Shown: positions 45,904 through 56,147 of the stretch, piece after piece | How the letters are laid out: the number at the start of each line of letters is the position of its first letter | Position numbering within the stretch: position 1 is the first letter of the stretch | Source of the DNA: Tetranychus cinnabarinus | Lineage: Eukaryota > Arthropoda > Arachnida > Trombidiformes > Tetranychidae | Assembly: GCA_022266195.1 (NCBI GenBank) | Contig: WHVY01000001.1 | Coordinates: 10,602,001-10,666,000 of the forward strand | Direction of reading: 5' to 3' | Length of the DNA stretch: 64,000 nt | Translations under genes and position numbers: made by a program | Notes under the pieces: generated by a model | What the model was told of the DNA's origin: nothing | The model's input: only the letters and a program-made list of their open reading frames with translations | The model's database searches: none

Positions 45904-47466
45904 ATGTATCATCTAAATCAATTATTTGAAAGAAGTGAAGTTATGTCTAAAAGTATGTTTAACGAGAATCAGAGTATAACCGACGAAGAGTCTTGTATTA
46001 ATTTTTATCATCATTTTTTAAACAATATTCTGAGTCTAAAGCCTGAATGGCCTAAAGATTTCTTGTGTTATTCCGAGAAATTTCATTTGGGACAAAGAAC
46101 TAAATGGATGTCTTTTATGGCTTTAATCAACTCTGAGGATATCTTAAAGGCTTATGGAGTAGCTGATAATAAAAGTCGTTCCTTGGATAATTGTTCATCT
46201 AAATTGTATAAAATGATCCTGAGTAAAGAGCCTACAATTTTAATGGTAAGTTGTCACAAAATCTCATTATATATATAATTTATCAACTCTTTTTCTTTTC
46301 AAAAGCCTGAATATATAATAGGTCTTCCAAATGTAAGAGGCCATTGCTTTTTAATTGCTGCCGTCTTACCGTTGTTCCATTGTTATCCATTTATTGAAGA
46401 GTTGTTTACTTGTTACGGTAATTTCACTTCATTAAGAAATAGAAATGGGATGATTCCTGAGCCTAAGCCCGATTCCGAGTTTGAAACACCACTTTATTGG
46501 ACGTATGTTTTATATAAGTTGTATCGTGAATACTTTGTCAAGGCTCGTAAAGGATTTTTATCATTAGAGAATTGTGATCAGTTGGAATACCGAATAAACC
46601 TTGGAAAAATTTCCAGTTCAGACTCCTCGGAAGGTAACGTTAATCTCCCTGCATTTACCAATAACAGAGAAGATCTTGAGTTAGATCGTCAACTCATAAA
46701 GGGATTATGTGCATCACTAAAAAGATTCTGTAGTGATAGATACGCTAACTCAGGTGGATTAGAGCAGACAGCTTATCAAGATTTAATGTATAAATTGTGT
46801 GCTGAAAACACTCATCTATACACAAAATTCTGTGTTGAGTTTAGGTGTGATTACCTATGCAGCCGATGTACCGGAATCTGTAGTAATGGCAAGTATCGCT
46901 TGTCCTTTATCATGATGCAATCCGGTAAAAGCTTTCAACAATCTTTAGACAACTTAGTTGATCTATTCAATAGTAATCAACATAGCTTGACATGCGAGAA
47001 GAAGTTGGAAGGAGTTATTTGTGGTGGAAGAGTGCGAAAAATCTTGGCGTTAAGGCTCACGAACAAACCAAAGATTTTAACCCTTGGCTTTCCAGCTAGC
47101 AGGTCTGTCGTAAACGTGGATGTTCCTGAAAGAGTCGAGATCGATATTGCGGGACAAAAGGTTGGATATGAAAGATATGGTAGTACCAATTGTTTCGATT
47201 GCTGGACATCTGAAACAGGAAAAGATTATGAAGATTTCTATCATGTTCAACAGGCAGGGGATAAGTTTAAAGGTTCCCACACTTATGTAACTTTATGGTC
47301 TCAAGAAGGGTTTGTAGAAGTCAATAATGGTATATTATATACTTGTGACGACAGACTTTTCGGAAAGACAACATGGGCTTCCCTACATTACTATCAAGCC
47401 ACCGAATACGCTTCTATCTGTTCTAAAGTTGATAAGAAATATGTTGAGATCAATCCTGAATGGTAA
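45904..47466 (+). CDS. Ubiquitin-specific protease-like protein (peptidase C19 fold), 2 exons
   Basis: Exons 45904-46245 and 46306-47466 join in phase 0 (ATG/GTAAGT ... TTTTCAAAAG/CCT, 60-bp intron), giving 500 residues. GLPNVRGHCFLIAAVLPLF (from about residue 120) aligns position for position with the USP Cys box, placing the nucleophile at Cys 128. EQTAYQDLMYKL resembles the QDAHEF box. A Cys-rich finger segment follows (CDYLCSRC, CEKKLEGVICGG). GSHTYVTLW (His about 439) and LYTCDDRLF (Asp about 462-463) match the His box. The normally Asn-Thr before the Cys is Gly-His, so oxyanion geometry may differ. It would cleave ubiquitin or ubiquitin-like modifiers. It lies among retroelement ORFs; whether it belongs to one is unknown. 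I cannot match it to a specific USP orthologue. Confidence 0.7.
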
Positions 47467-47536
47467 TAAAATTTTATAAATAAAGATATCTTGTATAAGA
47501 TTTTATTGAAACAAAATTGGAACTTAGGGTGCTTTC
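47465..47536. terminator. Overlapping convergent polyadenylation region
   Basis: Plus-strand AATAAA signals at 47465-47470 (overlapping the stop codon) and 47479-47484 serve the USP-like gene. A minus-strand AATAAA (TTTATT at 47502-47507) lies 30 bases after the stop of the opposing ORF. The two transcripts must overlap or abut within about 70 bp. Confidence 0.65.
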
Positions 47537-48394
47537 TCATTTTGAAATAACTTTAATTTCCTTGTTTAAGTTCTTGACCATATTACATTGAGTGTTAGTA
47601 TGAATCGTGGTATAAATATATTGACACGATGAACATTGTTTAAATCGTGGTACCGGAGTAAAAGTACACTCTAATTCCCCAACTTTTATTTTAAAATGCA
47701 TAGCTTTAAGGTTGTTGTATAAAGCTAGATTCTTCATGAATAGTAACATCTTGCCCATTATCTTGTCCTCCGGAATAGTGTAGTGCCATATATCCTGATT
47801 TTCAAAGACCTCAGATGATTGGATTAAAGATAGGTTGGTTAGTGTATCAGTTCTCGTTATGAGCCACCAATCTATTAAAACTGGTTGTAGTATCTTCATG
47901 TCGAGGGTAATCAATTCCAAAAGATCTTCAACTTTGTAAGTTTGCCAGTAAAGCTGAATTTTCCCTTTGGTTGGATGAGTCTTTTGTTTGTATGCTTTCT
48001 TAATGATATAGTCCGGAACACCAGAAAGTTTTCCTTTAACAAGAATTCCAATGTTCATAAGTTGATTCACTGTCACTAGATTCCGATCAGAAGAAAGCAG
48101 TCGTGGCTCAGAAAAGACCTCATCCTTTGTTAGGAGATCACAAAGCTTAACAATATCTATTAAAACCAGATCACTTTCCAATTCAGAGGCTACAGTACTT
48201 AGAATCTGTAACATCCCAAAAATTTGAGTCTTAGAGACGTCATGTGTGCTGATGAGTTCACCAATGTTGGAAGATTTGATGATATTATAAATCTTAAAAA
48301 ATAGAAAGTTATCTTCAACACATTGTTTAACAAATGGATTTGAACTTAGTTTTAGGAGTTTATTTTCACGTAAGATAATATTTATGTCATCCAT
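47537..48394 (-). CDS. Unrecognised 285-residue protein in the retroelement block
   Basis: Intact frame, mainly helical-looking N-terminus (MDDINIILRENKLLKLSS), no signal peptide or membrane segment. Near the C-terminus GELECTFTPVPRFKQC leads into CSSCQYIYTTIHTNTQC (CX2CX8HX4C), and the chain ends 17 residues later. The arrangement of a strand-like segment followed by a Cys/His unit is reminiscent of ORF1/gag nucleic-acid-binding tails, but only one unit is present and the N-terminal 220 residues match nothing I know. It lies 251 bp downstream of an ORF1-like gene on the same strand and convergent to the USP-like gene. Confidence 0.6.
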   Translation of the reverse strand: MDDINIILRENKLLKLSSNPFVKQCVEDNFLFFKIYNIIKSSNIGELISTHDVSKTQIFGMLQILSTVASELESDLVLIDIVKLCDLLTKDEVFSEPRLLSSDRNLVTVNQLMNIGILVKGKLSGVPDYIIKKAYKQKTHPTKGKIQLYWQTYKVEDLLELITLDMKILQPVLIDWWLITRTDTLTNLSLIQSSEVFENQDIWHYTIPEDKIMGKMLLFMKNLALYNNLKAMHFKIKVGELECTFTPVPRFKQCSSCQYIYTTIHTNTQCNMVKNLNKEIKVISK

Positions 48395-48645
48395 GCTATT
48401 AAATGATTCAAGACTTAATTATAAGAAGGCAAAAGAAAGGTTTAATGTGAGCATAATTTCAAAAGGAAGATACATAAAATGGTAAGATACATTAAAGTCT
48501 GTCGTAGACAATAGTGGGTGTGGCACAGGCATGAGCATATAAGTAAGTGAGAGTGAAATGAAAAGGAAACAAAAATTATCTGAAAAGTAAGATAAAGAGT
48601 TCAATAACTGTTAAAGAGTGAAGTAGCCACAACAATTTCAGAAGA

Positions 48646-49755
48646 TTATGCATAAGTAGACCACATAATATTGGTGTAGACATAATCAATGTTGTTCATG
48701 TCATTTTGTATCTCTTTCTGAACCGCGGGACATGAAATGTGGAAAGCTTCATGTGGACCACGACAGGCAGGACATATTATGGCTTGACTAGTACAGGCAT
48801 TTCTTTTGTGTGGACCAGAGCAGCGTAGACATCTACGCTGTTTCCCTTTATTACATCGGAAATGACCAAGATTGCCACAGTCAAAGCATTTGGTTATTTG
48901 AAAGAAATCCAAAACCTCAAGTTTACGACCCCTGAAAAATAGTCTACCTTGACCTTCTTCTGATATGTAATCTCTGATAAGAGGATCAACTAGAATACAT
49001 ACTGATGTGTAAGGCAAAGTCTTGATCTTGTAAACTTTGAAAAGTTCAAACTTATTTTTCAAGTATCGTTTCAAATTGAATTCTTTCAATTCCAAAACAA
49101 TATCATTCCAATCCTTAAAACCCTCTTCCATGACCAAATTGATTTTAATAATCGGCTGGCGATAGTTCGTGACTTCATATTTCATAGTGGGCTCTGCATC
49201 GAGGACAGCTTCAATAGCAACCTGGCGTTTAGCAATAGATTCAAAAGAAGCAAAGGCAGAGCTCGGTCCTTGATTGAATTTAGGCATAAATCCAAAATCT
49301 TTTGTAGTTTTCCTGAGGATTTCACCAATCTTTCCTTCTGTGTAAGTTTCTCCAGAAAAAACAACTCCATAACCACGAGGTTGGGGTTCCCAATCGTAAA
49401 TATGAGTCGGCTTAAACTTTGGTTCCAGTTTCAGATTCTTAGGACGAGTTATTTCATAGAGTAGATCAGACTTTCTTTTCCGATCTTCTCTGATCTTTTT
49501 TATATTGTTGTAGACGTCACATACGATTTCCATTTGTCGACAAACCGCATCATCTACTTGTTGTATTTTGGTCTTGTTCTGTTCATCAAGAACTCCTTTA
49601 ATCTTGTCGATTTCAACTTTGAGCTTAGTGTCGTTCACCGACTTCAGCACTTGGGAAACATGATCACGTTCTTCTCGAGGTGGTAGATTAAGTATAAATA
49701 TGGGTGATAAAAAGGTAGTGATTTGCTCAATGATGGTTTGAGAATCGGTGGTCAT
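48646..49755 (-). CDS. LINE ORF1-like (gag-like) protein with zinc knuckles
   Basis: 369 residues. The N-terminal third has a charged, helical, possibly coiled-coil segment (VKSVNDTKLKVEIDKIK region to about 95). The middle region (about 125-290) has the alternating strand pattern of an RRM-like domain (SVCILVDPLIRDYISEEGQG). The C-terminus carries CFDCGNLGHFRC, CLRCSGPHKRNAC (CX2CX3HX4C) and CPACRGPHEAFHISC (CX2CX3HX6C), the typical knuckle series of I/Jockey-clade ORF1. It probably coats element RNA. It is on the same strand as ORF2 (41286-44402), so both could once have belonged to one element now split by the intervening genes; they could equally be unrelated insertions. A TATAAATA lies about 135 bp upstream. 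Confidence 0.8.
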   Translation of the reverse strand: MTTDSQTIIEQITTFLSPIFILNLPPREERDHVSQVLKSVNDTKLKVEIDKIKGVLDEQNKTKIQQVDDAVCRQMEIVCDVYNNIKKIREDRKRKSDLLYEITRPKNLKLEPKFKPTHIYDWEPQPRGYGVVFSGETYTEGKIGEILRKTTKDFGFMPKFNQGPSSAFASFESIAKRQVAIEAVLDAEPTMKYEVTNYRQPIIKINLVMEEGFKDWNDIVLELKEFNLKRYLKNKFELFKVYKIKTLPYTSVCILVDPLIRDYISEEGQGRLFFRGRKLEVLDFFQITKCFDCGNLGHFRCNKGKQRRCLRCSGPHKRNACTSQAIICPACRGPHEAFHISCPAVQKEIQNDMNNIDYVYTNIMWSTYA

Positions 49756-50554
49756 GGTGGTGATACTTGATTAAGAGTAGAACTGGTATAGACCTGGTAT
49801 AAGGTATAAAGAATAAGAGACTTTGAGATTAGAGACTTATCAGAAGTGAGAGGTAAAGAATGAATGAGATTGAATGAGAAGAAACAGGTGTATTTATACA
49901 TAGTATAACGGAAACACGTTGGGTGTGTTTCCGTTATGGCAGCACCTTCTAGTTATGAATATAATAATATATCTTATTGAGTATTTATAATTAATATAAA
50001 TCGCCGTTTTCCAAAGGTCCGTATAAGAAATTCCCGTATTCAAAATCAATCCGTACATCAGAGGCGAGAGCATTAAACAAAAGTAAAGACTTACCCAGAA
50101 TCGCGAGTCAAAACCTACACACTGTAGCAGTTTTCTATTATGCGTCCTATTCTGAACACTACGACAAAATCCAGATCAGAATCCGAAGCCCGAACTCGTA
50201 GAAGCACTTTACACAATAAAACAAAGATCAAAATCAGATCCTATTAGGAAAAACTTAATTAAATTCACAATTTAATCAGAGCACTTTTTTTGCAGCCACC
50301 TCCTAGAAAGTAAAGATTCCAAGTATAAATGTATCGAGTATCAATATCTGTTGAGATCTGATCTTTTGTCGATATTTTTGTGTACATGGATAAAGTGAAC
50401 GTTCAGCCCACTAATATACGTTTTTGGCACTTAAAAAATTTCTCATTCATCACAATGTAATCATTATTATTAATTATATATTTTTTTTTTAATTTTCTAA
50501 TTCGTCTTCACGTATTCTGCAAGTTATCTTTAATTCTATGTTCATCAAATTCAC
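49756..50554. other. Interval between the retroelement block and OGT
   Basis: It holds the upstream region of the minus-strand ORF1-like gene (TATAAATA, minus strand, 49897-49890) and a perfect hairpin at 49906-49936. The remainder is the OGT 5' flank and leader. No further gene is visible. Confidence 0.55.
49906..49936. repeat. Perfect 12-bp inverted repeat at the right edge of the retroelement block
   Basis: TAACGGAAACAC and GTGTTTCCGTTA are separated by seven bases. On the minus strand it sits immediately upstream of the TATAAATA element of the ORF1-like gene. It may mark the 5' boundary of an element or act as a regulatory hairpin. Confidence 0.8.
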
Positions 50555-53500
50555 ATGTTGTTCGACCTACCCAAGAACAAGAGGACTCGTACTTTGCAAG
50601 AAATGGCTAACAATTCATCTGCTGCAGCCTTTCAAAGCTTAGCTGAGTTGGCTCACAGAGAATATAGTACTGGTGATTACGAGAGTTCTGAAAAACATTG
50701 TTTGCAGCTGTGGAGGCAAGATCCAACCAACACTAGTATTCTTTTGCTGTTAAGTTCAATCAATTTCCAGTGTAGACGTCTTGATAAATCAGCCCATTAT
50801 AGTTCTTTGGCCATCAAACAAAATCCTCTTCTTGCCGAGGCATACTCAAATTTAGGAAATGTTTATAAAGAAAAAGGTCAACTTCAAGAGGCTCTCGAGA
50901 ATTATAGACACGCGGTCAGGCTTAAACCTGATTTCATCGATGGATACATCAATCTTGCTGCTGCTTTGGTTGCTGCTGGAGATTTGGAACAAGCTGTTCA
51001 AGCCTATGTATCTTCACTTCAATACAATCCCGATCTTTATTGTGTCCGAAGTGATCTTGGTAATTTATTGAAAGCGATTGGAAGACTTGACGAAGCCAAA
51101 GCGTGTTATCTAAAGGCTATTGAAACTTGTCCCACGTTTGCGGTGGCCTGGAGTAATCTTGGATGCGTTTTCAATGCTCAAGGTGAAATATGGCTTGCCA
51201 TTCATCACTTCGAGAAAGTATGTTGAATGTTTTTAAATTAAAGCGCAATTATAACTATATCTTATCTTCTTCTTTCAGGCTGTTCAATTAGACCCGAATT
51301 TTTTGGATGCCTACATAAATCTTGGAAATGTTCTCAAAGAAGCTAGAATCTTTGATCGTGCTGCTGCTGCTTACCTTAGGGCATTGAATCTTAGTCCGAA
51401 CAATGCCATTATTCATGGTAATCTTGCTGGAGTTTATTATGAACAAGGTTTAATCGACTTGGCTATTGATACTTACCGACGAGCTATTGAATTACAACCG
51501 GATTACCCAGATGCTTACTGTAACTTGGCTAATGCTCTCAAAGAGAAAGGATATGTCTCCGAAGCCGAAGATTGTTATAATACAGCCCTTAGACTGTGCT
51601 CAACCCATGCTGATTCTTTAAATAATTTAGCTAACATCAAACGTGAACAGGGTCATATTGAAGAAGCTACTAGGCTGTATTTAAAAGCATTAGATGTTTT
51701 CCCTGAATTTGCTGCTGCACATTCCAATCTAGCTTCAGTACTACAACAGCAAGGTAAATTGGGTGAAGCTTTAATGCACTATAAAGAAGCAATCAGAATA
51801 TCCCCTGCCTTTGCTGACGCATATTCTAACATGGGAAATACACTAAAAGAAATGGGCGATATTCAGGGAGCATTACAATGTTATAGTCGTGCTATCCAAA
51901 TTAATCCTGCGTTTGCTGATGCCCATTCAAATCTTGCTTCTGTTCATAAAGACTCCGGTAATATTCCAGAAGCCATTCAATCTTATAAAACGGCTCTTAA
52001 GCTTAAGGTAAGCCTCACATATCAATCTCAAATTTTTATTTATTCAACATGATGAATTTTATATTATTTTGCTAGATAGTATATGAGTTGACTAGTCAAC
52101 TAATGATCAAATCATTTATCTGATTATTTCAGTTTATTGGTTTGTTTTTTCCTCATTTTTCCTTGTGACTAAATCTTATTTTTTTCTTTATTACAGCCCG
52201 ATTTTCCTGATGCTTATTGTAACCTTGCTCATTGTCTTCAGATAATCTGTGATTGGACAGACTATGAAGCTCGAATGAAGAAGTTGGTTGCGATAATTCG
52301 TGAACAACTTGAAAAAAATCGTTTACCCTCTGTTCACCCTCACCATTCAATGCTATATCCATTATCCCATGATTTTCGAAAAGCCATTGCTGCTCGACAC
52401 GCTGCTTTATGTTTAGAAAAGATTCAAGTCCTCCACAAACCCCCTTATCAATTCAAATTCGGTAAAGTTGACAGATTAAAGGTTGGCTATGTCAGTTCTG
52501 ATTTTGGGAATCATCCAACATCTCATCTAATGCAAAGTGTACCAGGTTTCCATGACCGTGAAAACTTTGAAATATTTTGTTATGCTCTCTCTCCCGATGA
52601 CGGCACAACATTCAGAAGTAAAATTGCTGGCGAGTGCGATCATTTTGTCGATCTGTCTACAGTGTCATGCAACGGGAAAGCGGCTGATATGATTTTTGAA
52701 GATGGAGTACATATTTTGGTCAACATGAATGGTTACACTAAAGGAGCCCGTAATGAAATATTTGCTTTAAAGCCAGCACCTATTCAAGTTATGTGGCTTG
52801 GTTATCCTGGTACTAGTGGCGCTCCTTTCATGGATTATATTGTCACCGACAAAATAACTTCACCTATTGAATTGGCATCACAATATTCAGAGAAATTAGC
52901 ATTTATGCCGGATACATTTTTTGTGGGCGATCATAAGAACATGTTTCCCCATCTTATTGAAAGAGTTATTCTAACAACTGAGACTAATGGACTTAAAAAA
53001 CATAATCACAATTATTCATCTTCGCAAAGTGCGCTTGTAAATGAGGCTCCTCCAGACAACGTTGCTATTGTTAACGCAACTGATTTATCTCCAATAATGG
53101 AGAAGGTAGAAGTTAAAAAGGTAAAAGAGATTACTGTTGTTAGTACTCAATCTCTTGCTAATTTTGAAAAAATTGAAGTTGTTAAAAAAATGGTTGAACT
53201 ACCTACTACATCAGCTGTTTCGGTAATGATCAGCACCGGGCAGCTTTCAACTTCAGTCAACGGAATTGTTGTACAAAATGGATTGGCCACAACTCAACTC
53301 AATAATAAAGCAGCCACCGGGGAAGAGGCTCCTAAATCAATTGTTGTTACTAGTAGACAACAATATGGCCTTCCTGAGGACGCAATTGTTTATTGTAATT
53401 TTAATCAACTTTATAAAATCGACCCTCCAACTCTCACTATGTGGGTGAATATTTTGAAAAGAGTGCCCAACAGTGTTTTATGGCTTCTTCGGTTTCCAGC

Positions 53501-53981
53501 TCATGGTGAACCCAACATTCTTGCAATGGCAGAAGAACTTGGTTTACCTTCACATCGTATTGTTTTATCTAATGTCGCGGCGAAAGAAGAGCATGTCCGT
53601 CGGGGACAACTTGCCGATCTCTGTTTGGATACTCCCCTGTGCAATGGGCACACAACCGGAATGGATGTTCTTTGGGCTGGAACCCCAATGATCACTTTAG
53701 CTGGTGAAACTTTAGCATCTCGTGTAGCATCTTCACAATTGGCCTGTTTAGGTGTGCCTGACCTAATCGCTCGAAATCGCCAAGATTACGAGGACATCGC
53801 TGTTAAGTTAGGAACAGACAGGCAATATCTTAAAGCAATTCGCGCAAAAGTTTGGAAAGCCAGGGCAGAATCCCCGTTATTCAACGTTAAAATCTATACT
53901 TCAAACCTAGAGAGGTTGTATAGGCGAATGTGGTCTAAATATGAAAGAGGAGAAAAACCTGATCACATAACTGAATGGTGA
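50555..53981 (+). CDS. OGT: O-GlcNAc transferase (3 exons)
   Basis: Exons 50555-51217, 51279-52007 and 52197-53981 join in phase 0 across introns of 61 and 189 bp and give 1058 residues, near the length of animal nucleocytoplasmic OGT. About 12-13 tetratricopeptide repeats fill residues 25-475 (repeated AYSNLGN, DAYINLGN, ADAHSNLA motifs). The GT41 catalytic region begins near 545, with GYVSSDFGNHPTSHLMQ (catalytic-site His about 570), the intervening domain at about 740-840, and NGHTTGMDVLWAGTPM in the C-lobe. OGT transfers GlcNAc from UDP-GlcNAc to Ser/Thr of nuclear and cytosolic proteins. A second in-frame Met (codon 17, ANNSSA) could be the start. The intervening domain is the least conserved part, as expected. 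Confidence 0.97.
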
Positions 53982-54653
53982 TGGTTTCCATTTGAAACAG
54001 TTCATTGTTTAAGCGTTATAATATAAACAAGTTCTTGTAAGCCGATGTTTGTTTCACGAGAATAAGGCCATCAGGCCTGATTTAAGGTCAACATGTAGAC
54101 CTTGCAAATTTAGTTATTAAACAACATCAAATTTACCTTTCTCATCATAGTTTCAGCAAGTTCACACCAATCATCATTCTAAAGTAATCCTATGGTATAC
54201 CGTGAAAAATCTTGAAACTTGTAAAGCTTAAAGAATCCAAAAGCTGTTTAATTTTACATAACAATTATATTCTAAACAAAATCAATATCAAATTTCCCTC
54301 AACTCCTACAGTGTTTCGGGTCAATCATCTAATTGAATCAATTTGTTGACCCCTTAACCAATCTTGTAGAGAGATTGATTTCCTGGATCTTCTGTTTTCA
54401 TTGATCCCCAATTAAATATTCATCAAGCATGTATAAACATAACGATCAACTCAATGAAGCTGATTAAAATTGTAAAAAAAATCTGACTTGATCAAACGCT
54501 TTGTTTTAATTATTTACTTTTATTGACAAAAAAAAATCAATCAAAAAAATCTGAGACATAATAAAGTTAGGAATTATAGTTTATAAAAATTAGGTTTCAT
54601 GCCATCAATGTGAATCAATTAAATTGAAGAAATCACGAAAGAATAGGTTAAAA
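53982..54653. other. Convergent 3' region, nothing recognised
   Basis: 3' flanks of OGT (+) and nanos (-). A plus-strand frame over 54624-54809 runs antisense to nanos and is not supported. Confidence 0.6.
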
Positions 54654-55241
54654 TTAAGGCACATTGGCCTGGCTCGCATAGTTTCCAAATTCGATGAAGG
54701 CAGTGGCATCGTCAAAAAGATCTCTAGCGACAAGAGACATTGGACAGTAAGAAATCGTATGCGATTCGGGGCCAGTAGCACCACACAAAGTACAGGTATA
54801 CTTGCATAAAATTGGGCAAACAGTGTTACCAGCTTCATCTTTGAGAGTATGGTCAGTATAAACCTCTCTGGGTTCCCTATTTTTCTTGCAGAAAACACAA
54901 ATTTTCGTCTTAGTTGCTTTGTCCGATTTTTTACCTTTGAAATGGAATGAAGATTGATTGTTGGATTTTACGTGATTCACTGATTTACGTGGAGTCGATG
55001 TTGATGATGTATTTGAAGTTGACCCAGATGAAGCCGACCCAGTCGATGATGTCGACGGAATTCTTTGTCGAAAATTGTCAGAAGGTATAGTCACATTAGA
55101 AGTAGGTACAGGTGGAGATCGCCAGCGATTTATTTTAATGTAAGAGTCGCAATTAGCCGGTGAAGGTGAGTAGAAGTTGTTTTTAATGCGACCATAAGAG
55201 CGATGGAATCGTCGAGGAACATAGTTACCGTGAGAAGACAT
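54654..55241 (-). CDS. nos: Nanos-type RNA-binding translational repressor
   Basis: 195 residues, intronless. The nanos zinc-finger domain is complete at about residues 115-166: CVFC, X12, His, X10, Cys, then CTLC, X7, His, X4, Cys (LCGATGPESHTISYC), the invariant double CCHC of the family. The N-terminus is basic and Ser/Thr-rich (SSTGSASSGSTSNTSS), as in many nanos proteins outside the finger. Nanos with Pumilio represses target mRNAs and recruits the CCR4-NOT deadenylase, and is needed for germline identity. The tail after the finger (MSLVARDLFDDATAF...) has no recognised motif. TAACC-type repeats occur in the leader directly before the start codon. Confidence 0.96.
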   Translation of the reverse strand: MSSHGNYVPRRFHRSYGRIKNNFYSPSPANCDSYIKINRWRSPPVPTSNVTIPSDNFRQRIPSTSSTGSASSGSTSNTSSTSTPRKSVNHVKSNNQSSFHFKGKKSDKATKTKICVFCKKNREPREVYTDHTLKDEAGNTVCPILCKYTCTLCGATGPESHTISYCPMSLVARDLFDDATAFIEFGNYASQANVP

Positions 55242-56147
55242 TGTTTTAAAAAAGGTTAGGTTAGGGTAGGTTGGGTTAGATTGGGTTAAATTACTGCGTA
55301 GAAAATAACTTCACTGTTACAAAACTGTTACAAAAAGAGAATAAGAAGAAGGTAAGAAGTAAGTTACCGAACCAAAAGACAAATATCAAGTGAAACAAAA
55401 ACTAAATTGAAGTTATTTAAACAAAGGAACGAGGTCTTAGAGAGCTACTGTCTAAATGGGTTTATTGAGTTGCTGAAAGATTCACTCCGCCTCAAGATGA
55501 GCTACCATTGGCTGATTCTAGGTAACTTTAATTGGTAAAGAGTTTTAAATGGTCAGAGCCAAAGCCGGGGTTAAAGATCAAATATTATTACCAACAAATA
55601 GGTTAAAAATTGACGTTACATTGTTACAATGTTACCATTTATGATAATCATTTAACCAGAAATTTGAGTTGAGATAAAATCTTGAACTCTTATTAATTTG
55701 TTTTGCCTTAACATTGGCTGCTTTGCAAAAAAGATTGTTTAAAAATGCCAAGACATCATTAACTCCAAGAATTGTGTCTCCATTTTTAGGGAAAACTTAA
55801 CCTGGTAACTCTTAATCAATTTAAATGCAATTTCTTTGGCTTGAGCGAAAGATTAAAGATGAAAGAATCAAATTTCAGTTTTCATAACAGAGCAATTTAA
55901 TTGATTCAATAGATAAAAAATCAATAAGTTGAGGTTTTTTGAAATTTCGGGTAAAAAAACAAATTATGATTTCAAAAATAGAGAAAAACAGGAAAAAAAG
56001 GGCAAAGAGTGCAAGAAATAAAAAAAGCATTTGATACTAGTCAATTAGAATGCAAAAAGCACAGTCTAAACAATCGATTTGAAGGCAATTAACTTTGAAT
56101 GGGGTGAATTGGGTATAAATTGATGCAATTCCATGTCAGCACCATTT
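55242..56147. other. Nanos upstream region with TTAGG-like repeat
   Basis: The nanos 5' flank and leader plus the 3' flank of the ANKS3-like gene. Degenerate TTAGG/TTGGG units occupy 55254-55292. Nothing else is recognised. Confidence 0.55.
55254..55292. repeat. Degenerate TTAGG-type repeat in the nanos leader
   Basis: Plus strand reads as imperfect GGTTAGG, GGGTAGG, TTGGGTTAG units; the sense strand of nanos therefore carries CCTAACC-type repeats ending 12 bases before the ATG. TTAGG is the common arthropod telomere unit, so a short interstitial telomeric seed is one reading. Confidence 0.6.

Noticed and set aside
49182..49464. Short frames on both strands over the ORF1-like gene
   Set aside because: They lie wholly within the 369-codon frame that carries the zinc knuckles.
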